A DNA stretch of 55,130 nucleotides, taken from assembly GCA_902805635.1 (NCBI GenBank), contig CADCTC010000122.1, positions 1 to 55,130 of the forward strand, in the 5' to 3' direction. Made by a program: the position numbers and the translations under genes. Shown one piece after another: positions 16,890 through 24,991 of this stretch (the stretch's first letter is position 1; each line of letters starts with the position of its first letter). The DNA is from an uncultured Chloroflexota bacterium (lineage in GTDB: Bacteria > Chloroflexota > UBA11872 > UBA12225). The notes under the pieces are model-generated. The model was not told where the DNA came from, searched no databases, and was given only the letters and a program-made list of their open reading frames with translations.

Positions 16890-18097
16890 CTTCATCACTC
16901 ACCCCCACCATTGTCCGGGAGGCGCCCGGCCACTTTGGCCAGTTCGGTGGCCAGTACGTGCCGGAGACGCTTATGCCGGCGCTCTCCGAGCTGATCGCCG
17001 CTTACGAGCAGTCCAAGTACGACCAGGCCTTCCAGGCCGAGCTGGCGCAGCTCTTGGACCATTACGTTGGCCGGCCCACCAAGCTCTACCACGCCAAGAA
17101 GCTCACCGCCGCCGCCGGCGGCGCTCAGCTGTGGCTTAAGCGCGAGGACCTGGCGCACACCGGCGCCCACAAGATCAACAACGCGCTCGGGCAGGGCTTG
17201 CTCGCCAAGAAGATGGGCAAGCAGCGCATCATCGCGGAGACCGGCGCCGGGCAGCACGGCGTCGCCACCGCCACCGTCTGCGCCATGCTCGGCCTGGAGT
17301 GCATCGTCTACATGGGCGAAGAAGACGTGCGGCGACAGTCGCTCAACGTGTTCCGCATGAAGCTGCTCGGCGCCGAGGTCCGCTCGGTCTCGTCAGGTTC
17401 GCGCACCCTCAAGGACGCCATCAACGAGACCATCCGCGACTGGGTTACGAACATCGACACCACCTACTACATCATCGGCTCGGTCGTCGGCCCGCATCCC
17501 TACCCGACCATGGTGCGCGACTTCCAGTCGGTCATCGGTCGCGAGGCGCGTGTCCAGGTGCTCGAGCAGGCGGGCAAGCTCCCCGCCGCCGTCTTCGCCT
17601 GCATCGGAGGCGGCAGCAATGCCATGGGCATCTTCCATCCATTCGTGGACGACAAGCAGGTGCAGCTGGTCGGCGCGGAGGCCGCCGGGCACGGCGTGGA
17701 TACTGACAAGCACGCGGCGACGCTCTCCGCCGGCCGGCCCGGCGTGCTGCACGGTGCGCGCTCGTACCTGCTCCAGACCGCCGAAGGCCAGGTTATGGAG
17801 GCGCACAGCATCTCCGCCGGACTCGATTACCCCGGCGTCGGTCCCGAGCACTCGCATTACAAGGACACCGGTCGCGCGCGCTACTTCGCCGTCACCGACG
17901 ACGAAGCCATGGAGGCGCTGCAGCTCCTTTGCCGTACCGAGGGCATCATCCCCGCGCTTGAATCCAGCCACGCCATCTCACTCGCCGTCCGCATGGCACG
18001 CGACTACAGCCCGGACGACGTGCTGCTGATCAACCTCTCCGGTCGCGGCGACAAAGACATGGGCACCGTCGCCTCGGTCCTGGGAGTTACGCTATGA
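16886..18097 (+). CDS. trpB: Tryptophan synthase beta chain
   Basis: TrpB is the PLP enzyme that joins indole with serine. The 403-residue protein starts with [19 protein letters not shown], has the PLP lysine in [19 protein letters not shown] near residue 95, [14 protein letters not shown] near residue 117 and the phosphate-binding [13 protein letters not shown] near residue 240. It is of the TrpB1 type that pairs with TrpA. The ATG overlaps the trpS stop and the gene overlaps trpA, both as ATGA. Confidence 0.97.
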   Translation: MTSSLTPTIVREAPGHFGQFGGQYVPETLMPALSELIAAYEQSKYDQAFQAELAQLLDHYVGRPTKLYHAKKLTAAAGGAQLWLKREDLAHTGAHKINNALGQGLLAKKMGKQRIIAETGAGQHGVATATVCAMLGLECIVYMGEEDVRRQSLNVFRMKLLGAEVRSVSSGSRTLKDAINETIRDWVTNIDTTYYIIGSVVGPHPYPTMVRDFQSVIGREARVQVLEQAGKLPAAVFACIGGGSNAMGIFHPFVDDKQVQLVGAEAAGHGVDTDKHAATLSAGRPGVLHGARSYLLQTAEGQVMEAHSISAGLDYPGVGPEHSHYKDTGRARYFAVTDDEAMEALQLLCRTEGIIPALESSHAISLAVRMARDYSPDDVLLINLSGRGDKDMGTVASVLGVTL

Positions 18098-18912
18098 GTG
18101 CGACGGCAATACGGTCGCGCATCGCAGCCGCCTTCGACCGCATGCGGCGGAAGGGCTCGGTCGCGCTCGTGGGCTGGCAGACCATCGGCTATCCCGAGAT
18201 CGGCTCCACCGAGCGGCTGGTGCCGGCGCTGTTCGAGGGAGGCTTCGACCTCTTCGAGCTCGGCATCCCTTTCTCCGATCCGATGGCCGACGGCGCCACC
18301 ATCCAACGATCGTCCCAAGCCGCTCTGAACAACGGCACCACCCCTGCGCACTGTCTCCAGGCCATCCGCGCCCTGCGTACTCAAGGATTGGAGGCGCCGC
18401 TCGTGTTCATGAGCTACTTCAATACCGTGCTTGCCATGGGGCTGGACCGCTTCGCCGGCGAGGCCGCCGAGGCCGGGTTGGATGGGCTGACCGTCCCCGA
18501 CCTGCCGCCGGAAGAAGCCGACGAGCTGGTGCAGGCGCTCGACCGCGTGGGTATCGACCCTATCTTCTTCGCGGCGCCGACCAGCACCGACGAGCGCTTG
18601 CGCGCCCTAGCTGCGCGTGCGCGAGGCTTCGTCTACTGCGTCTCGCTCACGGGCGTCACCGGCGCCCGCGCCAGTCTCTCGGCGGAGCTGCCCGACTATC
18701 TCGCTCGCGTGCGCAAACATACCGACCTGCCGCTCGCGGTCGGCTTTGGCATCTCCCGCCCCGACCACATCGCGTCACTGCGCGGCCACGCCGACGGCGC
18801 CATCGTCGGCAGCGAGATCATCAACATCATGGAGCGCACGCCCGCTGCAGAGCACGCCCGCGCTCTGCGCGATTTCGGCGCTTCACTCAGAGAGGCAGCG
18901 GGACCGCGTTGA
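18094..18912 (+). CDS. trpA: Tryptophan synthase alpha chain
   Basis: TrpA cleaves indole-3-glycerol phosphate and channels indole to TrpB. The 272-residue TIM barrel has [19 protein letters not shown] near residue 55 (catalytic glutamate and aspartate), [11 protein letters not shown] near residue 105, [11 protein letters not shown] near residue 137 and [13 protein letters not shown] near residue 215. It is the last gene of the trp operon. Its final 30 bases overlap the end of maf, which is read the other way; no terminator hairpin is visible between the two. Confidence 0.97.
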   Translation: MSATAIRSRIAAAFDRMRRKGSVALVGWQTIGYPEIGSTERLVPALFEGGFDLFELGIPFSDPMADGATIQRSSQAALNNGTTPAHCLQAIRALRTQGLEAPLVFMSYFNTVLAMGLDRFAGEAAEAGLDGLTVPDLPPEEADELVQALDRVGIDPIFFAAPTSTDERLRALAARARGFVYCVSLTGVTGARASLSAELPDYLARVRKHTDLPLAVGFGISRPDHIASLRGHADGAIVGSEIINIMERTPAAEHARALRDFGASLREAAGPR

Positions 18913-19569
18913 GGCTGTGGCCGCCAGGCACGGGCGGCCATACAGGTCGGCGCAGACCTTCGCCGGATCGTTCGGCGCGTCAACCCCAGCACTGCGCAGC
19001 AGGCGGGCCGCCTCTGCAATGGGCAGCCCGACGATGCACGAAAAACAGCCCTCCACCGACGCGATGAGGGCGCCACCTTCTCGGTGGATGTCGTAGCCCC
19101 CCGCGCAGTCGAGCGGCTCTCCCGTCGCCACATACTGCGTAATCTCGATATCTGAGTAGTCAAGCATCGTCAGCGGCGCCACAACTTGGCCCTGCGCCTC
19201 TCCTCCTGGCCCGCCGGCGCCCTGCGCCTCTCCCGTAGGGTGAACCAGCGCCAGCGCCGTGCGTACCGCGTGGCGCCGGCCGCGCAGGCGGCGCAGCATC
19301 CCGTGCGCTACTTCAGGCGTGCCCGGCTTCCCCAGCGCCTCGCCCTCCACGGTGACAATCGTGTCTCCGCCCAACACGATCGCGTCGGGGTGCTGCGCAG
19401 AGATGTCCCGCGCCTTCGCCAGTGCCAGCGGCGCCGGATCGCACGGGTCGTCCAGCGGCGGCAGCCGCTCCTCTACGTCCGACACCGCGACCTCGTGCGC
19501 CACCCCCATCGCCGCCATCGCCTCCCGCCGCCGAGGCGACGCCGAAGCCAGGATCAGTCGAAGTGACAC
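18883..19569 (-). CDS. maf: Maf-family nucleotide pyrophosphatase
   Basis: Maf proteins hydrolyse non-canonical nucleoside triphosphates and influence septum formation. The 228-residue protein starts LRLILASASPRRREAMAAMG and has VLGGDTIV near residue 65 and QYVATGEPLDCAGGYDIHREGG trimmed to the family core near residue 150. Between residues about 110 and 130 it has a Gly-rich insert in which GEAQG occurs twice, ten residues apart, from a 30-base direct duplication at 19188-19233. The GTG start at 19569 is preceded by TAGGTT at 11 bases and no Shine-Dalgarno sequence, so the start is less certain than the family. Confidence 0.9.
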   Translation of the reverse strand: MSLRLILASASPRRREAMAAMGVAHEVAVSDVEERLPPLDDPCDPAPLALAKARDISAQHPDAIVLGGDTIVTVEGEALGKPGTPEVAHGMLRRLRGRRHAVRTALALVHPTGEAQGAGGPGGEAQGQVVAPLTMLDYSDIEITQYVATGEPLDCAGGYDIHREGGALIASVEGCFSCIVGLPIAEAARLLRSAGVDAPNDPAKVCADLYGRPCLAATASTRSRCLSE

Positions 19570-19601
19570 CGTTACTGCCTAACCTATCCGCAGGCGTACT
19601 T

Positions 19602-19635
19602 CCCCTCTCCTCTGGGAGAGGGGTCAGGTGTGAGG
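19602..19635. repeat. Palindromic element between maf and the zinc-ribbon gene
   Basis: CCCCTCTCCTCTGGGAGAGG is followed by GGTCAGGTGTGAGG, matching the hairpin-plus-tail form of the copy at 12587-12622. It is intergenic, ending just before the stop codon of the zinc-ribbon gene. Confidence 0.75.
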
Positions 19636-19636
19636 T

Positions 19637-20118
19637 CTACCTGCGTATCCCCGCGGCTTCTGCCACAGGGACGGGCCGAACCTCGGCCGGCGGGCGCCGG
19701 TTGCCATCACCATCCTGCGCGGGTGTGCTCGCGGCCATTGCCGGTACCTGTGTATTGCCGCAGTAGGGGCACAGCTCCCACTTTGGCAGCAGTAGCTTCT
19801 CGCAGCGTGGGCAGCGCTGCTTGAGCTCAGTGTGGCAGAACGGGCACACCATGAAGTCGGCCTGCACGCGCTGCCGGCAGTTGGGGCAGTGCTGGCGCTC
19901 TTCGATCTCCTGCAGCAGCGTCTCTTCTTCCAGCGATCGCTCGTACGCCTCCGCCAGCGTCTCGCGCGGGCGCAGGATCATGTAGAGCACCAGGCCGAAG
20001 ATGTTGAATACCACCACCAGCGCGGTGGCAAAGAGATGATCATGCTGAACCACAGGGCGACGAAATACGCCCCGAAGAACGCGATGACGAACTGCAGGAT
20101 GACGGGGATTGCGGCCAT
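19637..20118 (-). pseudogene. Zinc-ribbon membrane protein with a frameshift
   Basis: Read from the ATG at 20118 (preceded by GAGGA), the first frame gives AIPVILQFVIAFFGAYFVAL, a clear membrane segment. It then runs into nonsense after FSMIIS. One frame over, the sequence continues FATALVVVFNIFGLVLYMIL, a second membrane segment, then a short coiled coil (about 25 residues) and a double zinc ribbon with CPNC, CPFC, CPRC and CPYC pairs. One missing base near 20030-20033, at a TCTTT run on the minus strand, joins the two frames. The intact protein would have about 160 residues. A true mutation or a sequence error are both possible. The function of the family is not known. Confidence 0.7.
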
Positions 20119-20224
20119 GTAGTTCCTCTAGGTGTTGTCCCGGTGACGCCAATGACGCCAGGGACCCGGCGCGCCAGCCTGCATATGCGGGTTCTGTGCC
20201 ACGGTTATCAACTGGCTACGAACG

Positions 20225-21085
20225 TTAGCCGACAGACACGATCCGGTAACGCACCGACCCGCCCGGAGTGGTCACTTCGACCTCGTCACCTGGTGTCTTG
20301 CCCAGTACGGCACGTCCAACCGGAGAGCGGTCCGAGATCTTGCCACCGCGGGGGTTCGCCTCCTCCGGCCCGACCACGACGTAATCGATGTGGTCTCCCG
20401 ACTCGAGCTCTTCCAGCGTCACCTTGCCGCCGACGCTTACGCCGGGGCCTGACGCGACCTGGTCTTCGATGATCTGTGCGGAACGGACCTTTGACTCCAC
20501 CTCGCGGATGTGCGCCTCGAGCAGACCCTGCTGCATCTTTGCGTCGTCGTAGCCGGCGTTCTCTGACAGGTCTCCGTCTTTGATTGCCTCGTGCAGCATG
20601 TGGCTGATGCGGTCGCGCTCTTCAGTGCGCATGCGCTCCAGGTCGGCCTTCATCACCTCCAGGCGATCGCGACTGACATAGAGGATTTCCTGGTCCCGCC
20701 CGCCCGCCTTCGGCGGTGTCGCCGAGTGCGATGCGTGCGTCGGCGTAGTCGGCGTCTTGCGCGCTGCGCCGGAGCCGCGGGGCAAGCGCACCGTCTTCAT
20801 CGGATCGCTGGCGATGGCGCCGCTCTTAAACGCCCACGCGAAGAACGCCTTCAGCCCCGGCATGTACGTCCGCGGCGGGATTGACGTATTCAGCTGCTGG
20901 TGCAGGAACTCTTCGATCTTGTAGGGCTGGAGTGACGCCGCGTTGGTGGTGGTGCCGCACCAGGCCACGAACTTGCGCAGACGAGCGGGGTCGTCCGGAG
21001 CAAGCCCCTTCGCCGCGTCGCTGCGCAGGAACTCGTCGCGCAGTTCCCCGATCCGCACGTTTTCGGTTGACTGCTGTGTCGTCAT
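20225..21085 (-). CDS. greA: GreA-type transcription factor fused to an integrase-like SAM domain
   Basis: Residues 133-286 are a full GreA/GreB protein. The coiled coil carries GDLSENAGYDDAK (171-183) with the acidic tip residues that stimulate RNA cleavage in backtracked polymerase. The C-terminal FKBP-like domain has SPVGRAVLGKTPGDEVEV. Residues about 10-102 are different. With LRKFVAWCG, YKIEEFLHQQL, YMPGLKAFFAWAFKSGAI and SDPMKTVRLPR they look like the N-terminal core-binding domain of tyrosine recombinases. A Thr/Pro/Ser linker (103-130) joins the two. No catalytic recombinase domain is present. The ATG at 21085 is seven bases after TAGAAT and suggests its own leaderless promoter. Confidence 0.88.
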   Translation of the reverse strand: MTTQQSTENVRIGELRDEFLRSDAAKGLAPDDPARLRKFVAWCGTTTNAASLQPYKIEEFLHQQLNTSIPPRTYMPGLKAFFAWAFKSGAIASDPMKTVRLPRGSGAARKTPTTPTHASHSATPPKAGGRDQEILYVSRDRLEVMKADLERMRTEERDRISHMLHEAIKDGDLSENAGYDDAKMQQGLLEAHIREVESKVRSAQIIEDQVASGPGVSVGGKVTLEELESGDHIDYVVVGPEEANPRGGKISDRSPVGRAVLGKTPGDEVEVTTPGGSVRYRIVSVG

Positions 21086-21092
21086 GCGGCCG

Positions 21093-21098
21093 ATTCTA
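21093..21098 (-). promoter_or_regulatory. -10 hexamer TAGAAT, leaderless type, for greA
   Basis: On the minus strand TAGAAT is followed by CGGCCGC and then the ATG at 21085. The predicted start of transcription is at or next to the start codon, and there is no ribosome-binding site. Confidence 0.55.
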
Positions 21099-21149
21099 AC
21101 TTCTCACGTTTGCGGCCACATCACCGGGGCGCCGCACCATCGCAGCGGC

Positions 21150-21434
21150 CTAGCACGTTCGGCGCGCGTCGATGCAGCCCGCCCGACTCCAATAGCTGCT
21201 GGAGGCGTTCCCAACCTGCACGGCGATGATTCCGACGATAAGCAGGACCGCGAGCGTTACCGCGCTGTACGTCGCAATCTGCCGGTGAGTCAGCTGTACG
21301 CGCGGCGGCGGCGGGGGCTCTTTGCCGAACTCCGAGAGCGGTACCGTCGGCGGACGGTCCGGTCTACGACGGCGCGGCGCCTCCGCACCGGCTGTGCCAG
21401 TCCCGTGCGCCGCGTCTGGGTTGCCTCCGCTCAT
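21150..21434 (-). CDS. Small single-pass membrane protein
   Basis: The 94-residue product has a Pro/Arg-rich cytoplasmic part (about residues 1-50, with RRRRPDRPPTVPL and PPPPPRVQL) and one membrane helix, YSAVTLAVLLIVGIIAVQVG (about 56-75), then a short tail. GAGG lies six bases before the ATG at 21434. I do not recognise a family. It lies between pilZ and greA on the same strand, 29 bases after pilZ, so it may be on the aro-pilZ transcript. It is supported by the helix, the positive-inside charge and the ribosome-binding site, not by homology. Confidence 0.6.
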   Translation of the reverse strand: MSGGNPDAAHGTGTAGAEAPRRRRPDRPPTVPLSEFGKEPPPPPRVQLTHRQIATYSAVTLAVLLIVGIIAVQVGNASSSYWSRAGCIDARRTC

Positions 21435-21463
21435 GGTTGCCTCGTCTACCCTACGTGTGTCAG

Positions 21464-22192
21464 CTAGCGCACCGTCGCCCGCGAGTTCTCGCGCCGGCGC
21501 TGCTCGATCTGGAAACGGTGGATGCAGCGCATCAGGCGCTCCCGCTGCACGCGGTCCATCTGCTCGAACGACGTACCGACCTTGTAGCGCGTCCGCCCCG
21601 CCGCTGTGGCAGTGAATACCTTGGCAACACGCGCGTCCACAATGAAATCGCCGGAGCCGTATGGGTAGGGGACGCGCAAGCGCACGCGTGAGCCCTCACT
21701 CACGTTGTCCTCCGACTGCAGCCCAAAGCCGCCCCCGCTCATGTCAGTCACCGTCGCGCCGATCGGCCGCCAGTAGCCTTCGCTTTCGCTCGCTCCGAAG
21801 TCACGCTCCCAGACGGCGCAGTCGATTGGTTGGAGCGTGAGGTACAGCCGGAAGTGCGACCGCTGCTGCTGCCGCCCTACGGCCAGCACCCGCACCGTGA
21901 GCGTTGCCACCCCTTCGGCGGAGCCGGGACTGCGCGCCAGTACCTCGCCGTCCAGGTATAGGGTCGGTAGCGCCTGGCCTCGCGAATCGAAGGTGGGCAC
22001 TGTCAGAAACACCAGGTCTCCCACCTGCGCGGCCACGTTCTGTCCGCGGCGCGTGGGCCAGGCGATGAGCACCTGATCGTCGTGCAGGTCCTCGATTCGG
22101 CTCTTGAGTTCCTCGCCCTCGGCGGCCTCTTCGGTATCCAGCTCCAGCGTGCAGTTGAGTCCGACTCGCAGTCCGGGCAGTGTGGCGACCAT
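21464..22192 (-). CDS. PilZ-domain protein (YcgR-like, c-di-GMP receptor)
   Basis: The 242-residue protein has an N-terminal YcgR-type beta barrel (about residues 8-105) and a C-terminal PilZ domain. The c-di-GMP motif is intact: RSHFR (111-115) gives RxxxR, and DMSGGGFG (150-157) gives the D/NxSxxG part. Proteins of this layout slow flagella or control exopolysaccharide and pili when c-di-GMP is high. It starts seven bases after the aroB stop and is therefore probably the last or next-to-last gene of the aro transcript. The target in this organism is unknown. Confidence 0.85.
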   Translation of the reverse strand: MVATLPGLRVGLNCTLELDTEEAAEGEELKSRIEDLHDDQVLIAWPTRRGQNVAAQVGDLVFLTVPTFDSRGQALPTLYLDGEVLARSPGSAEGVATLTVRVLAVGRQQQRSHFRLYLTLQPIDCAVWERDFGASESEGYWRPIGATVTDMSGGGFGLQSEDNVSEGSRVRLRVPYPYGSGDFIVDARVAKVFTATAAGRTRYKVGTSFEQMDRVQRERLMRCIHRFQIEQRRRENSRATVR

Positions 22193-22199
22193 GGCGCCT

Positions 22200-23354
22200 C
22201 TATGCTACTGCCAGGTCCCGCAGAACGTCGAGCACCAGCGGTTCCGGCACGTCCGACGAGATAGTGGTGCTGCCGAGTCCGGTCGTCAGTACCCAGCGCA
22301 GCCGCGCCGCCTGCGCCTTCTTGTCTGCCGCCGCTGCGCGCAGCAGCTGCTCAGGCGACACCAGACGACCCTCATAGCGCACTGGCAGGTCCGCCCTCTT
22401 CACGCATGTCTCGATGCGCTCCACCAGCGCACCGTCTACCAGTCCTAGGCGCCGGCTCAGCTCAGTCACCCCTGCCATGCCGATGGCCACTGCCTCGCCA
22501 TGCAGGTACTGGCCGTATCCCGTCGCCGCCTCGATCGCGTGGCCGATTGTATGGCCGAAGTTGAGCAGCATGCGTGGCCCCTTCTCGGTGGGGTCCTCCG
22601 CCACGATTTTCATCTTCCATTGCACACAGCGTGAGATCACGTCCAGCAGCTGTCCGCGGTCCATCTCCTGGGGCATGGTGCGCTCTAGCTCTTCGAACAG
22701 AGGCGGATCGAAGATGACCGCAGTTTTGATGACCTCGGCCCAGCCCGCGCTGAGCTCGCGTGGCGGCAGCTCATCCAGAAACGCGATGTCGATCAGCGTC
22801 AACGTCGCCGGGTGGAACGCGCCTACCAGGTTCTTGCCCTGCGGTAGGTTGATAGCCGTCTTGCCTCCCACCGAGCTGTCCACCTGAGCCAGCACCGTGG
22901 TAGGCACCTGCACCAGCGCCAGGCCGCGTAAGTACGTCGCTGCCACGAAACCGGCCAAGTCACCCATCACGCCGCCCCCCAGCGCCACCACCACGTCGCG
23001 CCGCTCGGCACGCTGGTCCGCCAGCCACGAGTAGAGCTCGGCCGCCGTCTGAAGTGACTTGGCAGTCTCGCCGCCCGCCACACTCACCAGCTCGGGCCGG
23101 AACCCGGCGCTGTCTAGCGCCTCCAGCGTCCGCCCCGCGTAGCGGGACCCCACCCGGTCGTCGGTGATCACGAAGGCACGTCCTGCCAGGCCGGCCTCCT
23201 TCATGCGAACACCCAGGGCACTCAGGATGCCATCGCCAAAGACGATTTGCGTGTCTTCCGTGGCATGTGCCGGTACTGCCGGAGGTGAGGCGAGCGCACT
23301 ATGGCGGGCAGTGGATGTGGCTGCCGCACTCGATTTGCTGGGCGTGGTTGTCAT
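22200..23354 (-). CDS. aroB: 3-Dehydroquinate synthase
   Basis: AroB makes dehydroquinate from DAHP, the second shikimate step, using NAD and a metal ion. The 384-residue protein has an Ala/Ser-rich N-terminal extension of about 30 residues. It then has VALGGGVMGDLAGFVAA (NAD binding, about 120), PTTVLAQVDSSVGGKT, and the metal-ligand region LLNFGHTIGHAIE and HGEAVAIGMAG. Length is slightly above the usual 360 because of the extension. The ATG overlaps the aroK stop (ATGA), showing translational coupling within the aro operon. Confidence 0.95.
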   Translation of the reverse strand: MTTTPSKSSAAATSTARHSALASPPAVPAHATEDTQIVFGDGILSALGVRMKEAGLAGRAFVITDDRVGSRYAGRTLEALDSAGFRPELVSVAGGETAKSLQTAAELYSWLADQRAERRDVVVALGGGVMGDLAGFVAATYLRGLALVQVPTTVLAQVDSSVGGKTAINLPQGKNLVGAFHPATLTLIDIAFLDELPPRELSAGWAEVIKTAVIFDPPLFEELERTMPQEMDRGQLLDVISRCVQWKMKIVAEDPTEKGPRMLLNFGHTIGHAIEAATGYGQYLHGEAVAIGMAGVTELSRRLGLVDGALVERIETCVKRADLPVRYEGRLVSPEQLLRAAAADKKAQAARLRWVLTTGLGSTTISSDVPEPLVLDVLRDLAVA

Positions 23355-23869
23355 GGCTGTGTCTCGATCGCCGTGAGTATCGCTTCTACCGCTTCGTCGG
23401 GGCCTAGGGACGTGGTGTCCAGGTGGAAATGTGCGGTGCCGTAGATCGACTCACGCTTGGCACGCAGCCTCGCCAGCGTGCCCGCGGCATCGCCGGAGAG
23501 CAGCGGCCGGCCGGAACCTGCTTCCCCCACCCGCCGCACCAACACGTCCACCGGCGCATCGAGCCACACCGCCCGGTTGCCCGTCCACAACTTTGCCCGG
23601 TTGGCCGGGTCTACCGGCGCGCCGCCCCCCGTCGCGATCACTGCCGGCTCCCCATTCAGCACCTCGTCAACCGCCTCGGCTTCCACCTTCCGGAACGCCA
23701 CTTCCCCCTGCTCCTCGAACACCCGTGGGATCGGCTTACCCGCGCGCGCCACGATCACGTCATCCGTGTCCACGAACCGCCGCCCCAGCCGCTCGGCCAG
23801 CAGCCGCCCCACCGTGGACTTCCCACTGCCGCTCAGCCCCACCAGCACAATGTGCCGGAACTCAGCCAC
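23351..23869 (-). CDS. aroK: Shikimate kinase
   Basis: The 172-residue P-loop kinase phosphorylates shikimate at O3. It has [20 protein letters not shown] (Walker A, about residues 10-29), [10 protein letters not shown] (shikimate-binding aspartate), and [12 protein letters not shown] near residue 78, followed by the flexible lid with [15 protein letters not shown]. The start is GTG at 23869, overlapping the aroC end by eight bases; aroB overlaps its stop. Length and motifs are typical of a single-domain AroK. Confidence 0.95.
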   Translation of the reverse strand: MAEFRHIVLVGLSGSGKSTVGRLLAERLGRRFVDTDDVIVARAGKPIPRVFEEQGEVAFRKVEAEAVDEVLNGEPAVIATGGGAPVDPANRAKLWTGNRAVWLDAPVDVLVRRVGEAGSGRPLLSGDAAGTLARLRAKRESIYGTAHFHLDTTSLGPDEAVEAILTAIETQP

Positions 23870-24986
23870 TCGTATTTCGCTCCGGCAGCGGCACCGACGG
23901 TCCCGCCGCCTCCAGGACGGCCGTGTGGCGCAGCGCGAGGTCAGCCAGGACGAGCGCCACCATCGCCTCCACCACCGGCACGGCGCGCGGGAGGACGCAC
24001 GGGTCGTGTCGTCCGCGGCCCTTCAGCGTGTCGTCTTCGTGCCAGACGTTCACCGTGTCTTGCTCGCGCATCACCGTGGCCGTCGGCTTAAACGCGACGC
24101 GGAAGAACACCGTCTCGCCATTCGTGATCCCACCCTGCACGCCGCCGGAGCGGTTAGTGCGTGTCCGCACGCGGTCACCTTCCATGTAAAAGGCGTCGTT
24201 GTGCTCTAGCCCGCTCAGGTCCGTCCCGGCAAAGCCCGAACCGATCTCGAAACCCTTGGTTGCCGGCAAGCTCAGCATCGCCTTTGCCAGGTCGGCTTCC
24301 ATCCGGTCGAACACCGGCTCCCCCCACCCCGGCGGGCAGCCGCGCACCACGCAGCTCACCACCCCACCAAGCGAGTTGCCGTCTTTCCGCGCCGCCTCCA
24401 CGGCGGCGATCATGCGCTCCGCGGCGTCCGGGTCGGGGCAGCGGATGATGTTCGTGTCCACGTCATCGCGCGTCACGCGCTCCGAGTCCGTTTCCGCCGA
24501 CAGCCGCCCCACCTTGGCCACCCACGCGACGATCTCCACGCCGTGCATCGTCGCCAGCAGCTTGCGCGCGATGGCGCCGGCTGCGACACGTCCCGCCGTT
24601 TCGCGGGCGCTCGTGCGCCCACCACCGCGCCAGTCGCGAAAACCATACTTCGCGTCGTAGGTGTAGTCGGCGTGGCTCGGCCGGTACTTGACTTGGACCT
24701 CCCGGTAGTCGTCCGAACGGGCGTTCTCATTGGGAATCAGCAGGCTGATTGGCGTGCCCAGCGTGCGACCATCGAACACGCCGGAGAGAATGCGGACGGT
24801 GTCCGACTCTTTGCGCTGCGTGACGATGCGGCTCTGCCCCGGCGCCCGTCGGTCAAGCTACGGCTGGATATCGTCCTCGGAGAGTGCGAGCCGCGGCGGG
24901 CAGCCGTCCACCACCGCGCCAATCGCGGCGCCGTGCGACTCTCCCCACGTCGTGACGCGGAACAGGTGGCCGAAGGTATTGCCCAT
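23862..24986 (-). pseudogene. aroC: Chorismate synthase interrupted by an in-frame amber codon
   Basis: The N-terminus is [19 protein letters not shown], with the conserved histidine, followed by [17 protein letters not shown]. Codon 43 is then TAG (24858-24860). The same frame continues [38 protein letters not shown] and [13 protein letters not shown] to a normal end, 374 codons in all. Relatives usually have a W, Y, D or E here, and TGG to TAG is one base. A restart at the GTG of FDGRTLGTP (24779) would lose essential residues. Other genes in the window end with TAG, so general recoding is unlikely. A point mutation or a sequence error is the simple explanation. Confidence 0.88.
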
Positions 24987-24991
24987 AGTGG

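Noticed and set aside
23862-24779. Independent shorter aroC starting inside the gene at 24779
   Set aside because: It would lack the N-terminal GESHG histidine and part of the fold, and no ribosome-binding site precedes it.
24858-24860. Recoding of the aroC amber codon, for example by pyrrolysine
   Set aside because: Other genes in the window, including aroA, coaX and rdgB, end with TAG, and the site is not one where an unusual residue is expected.
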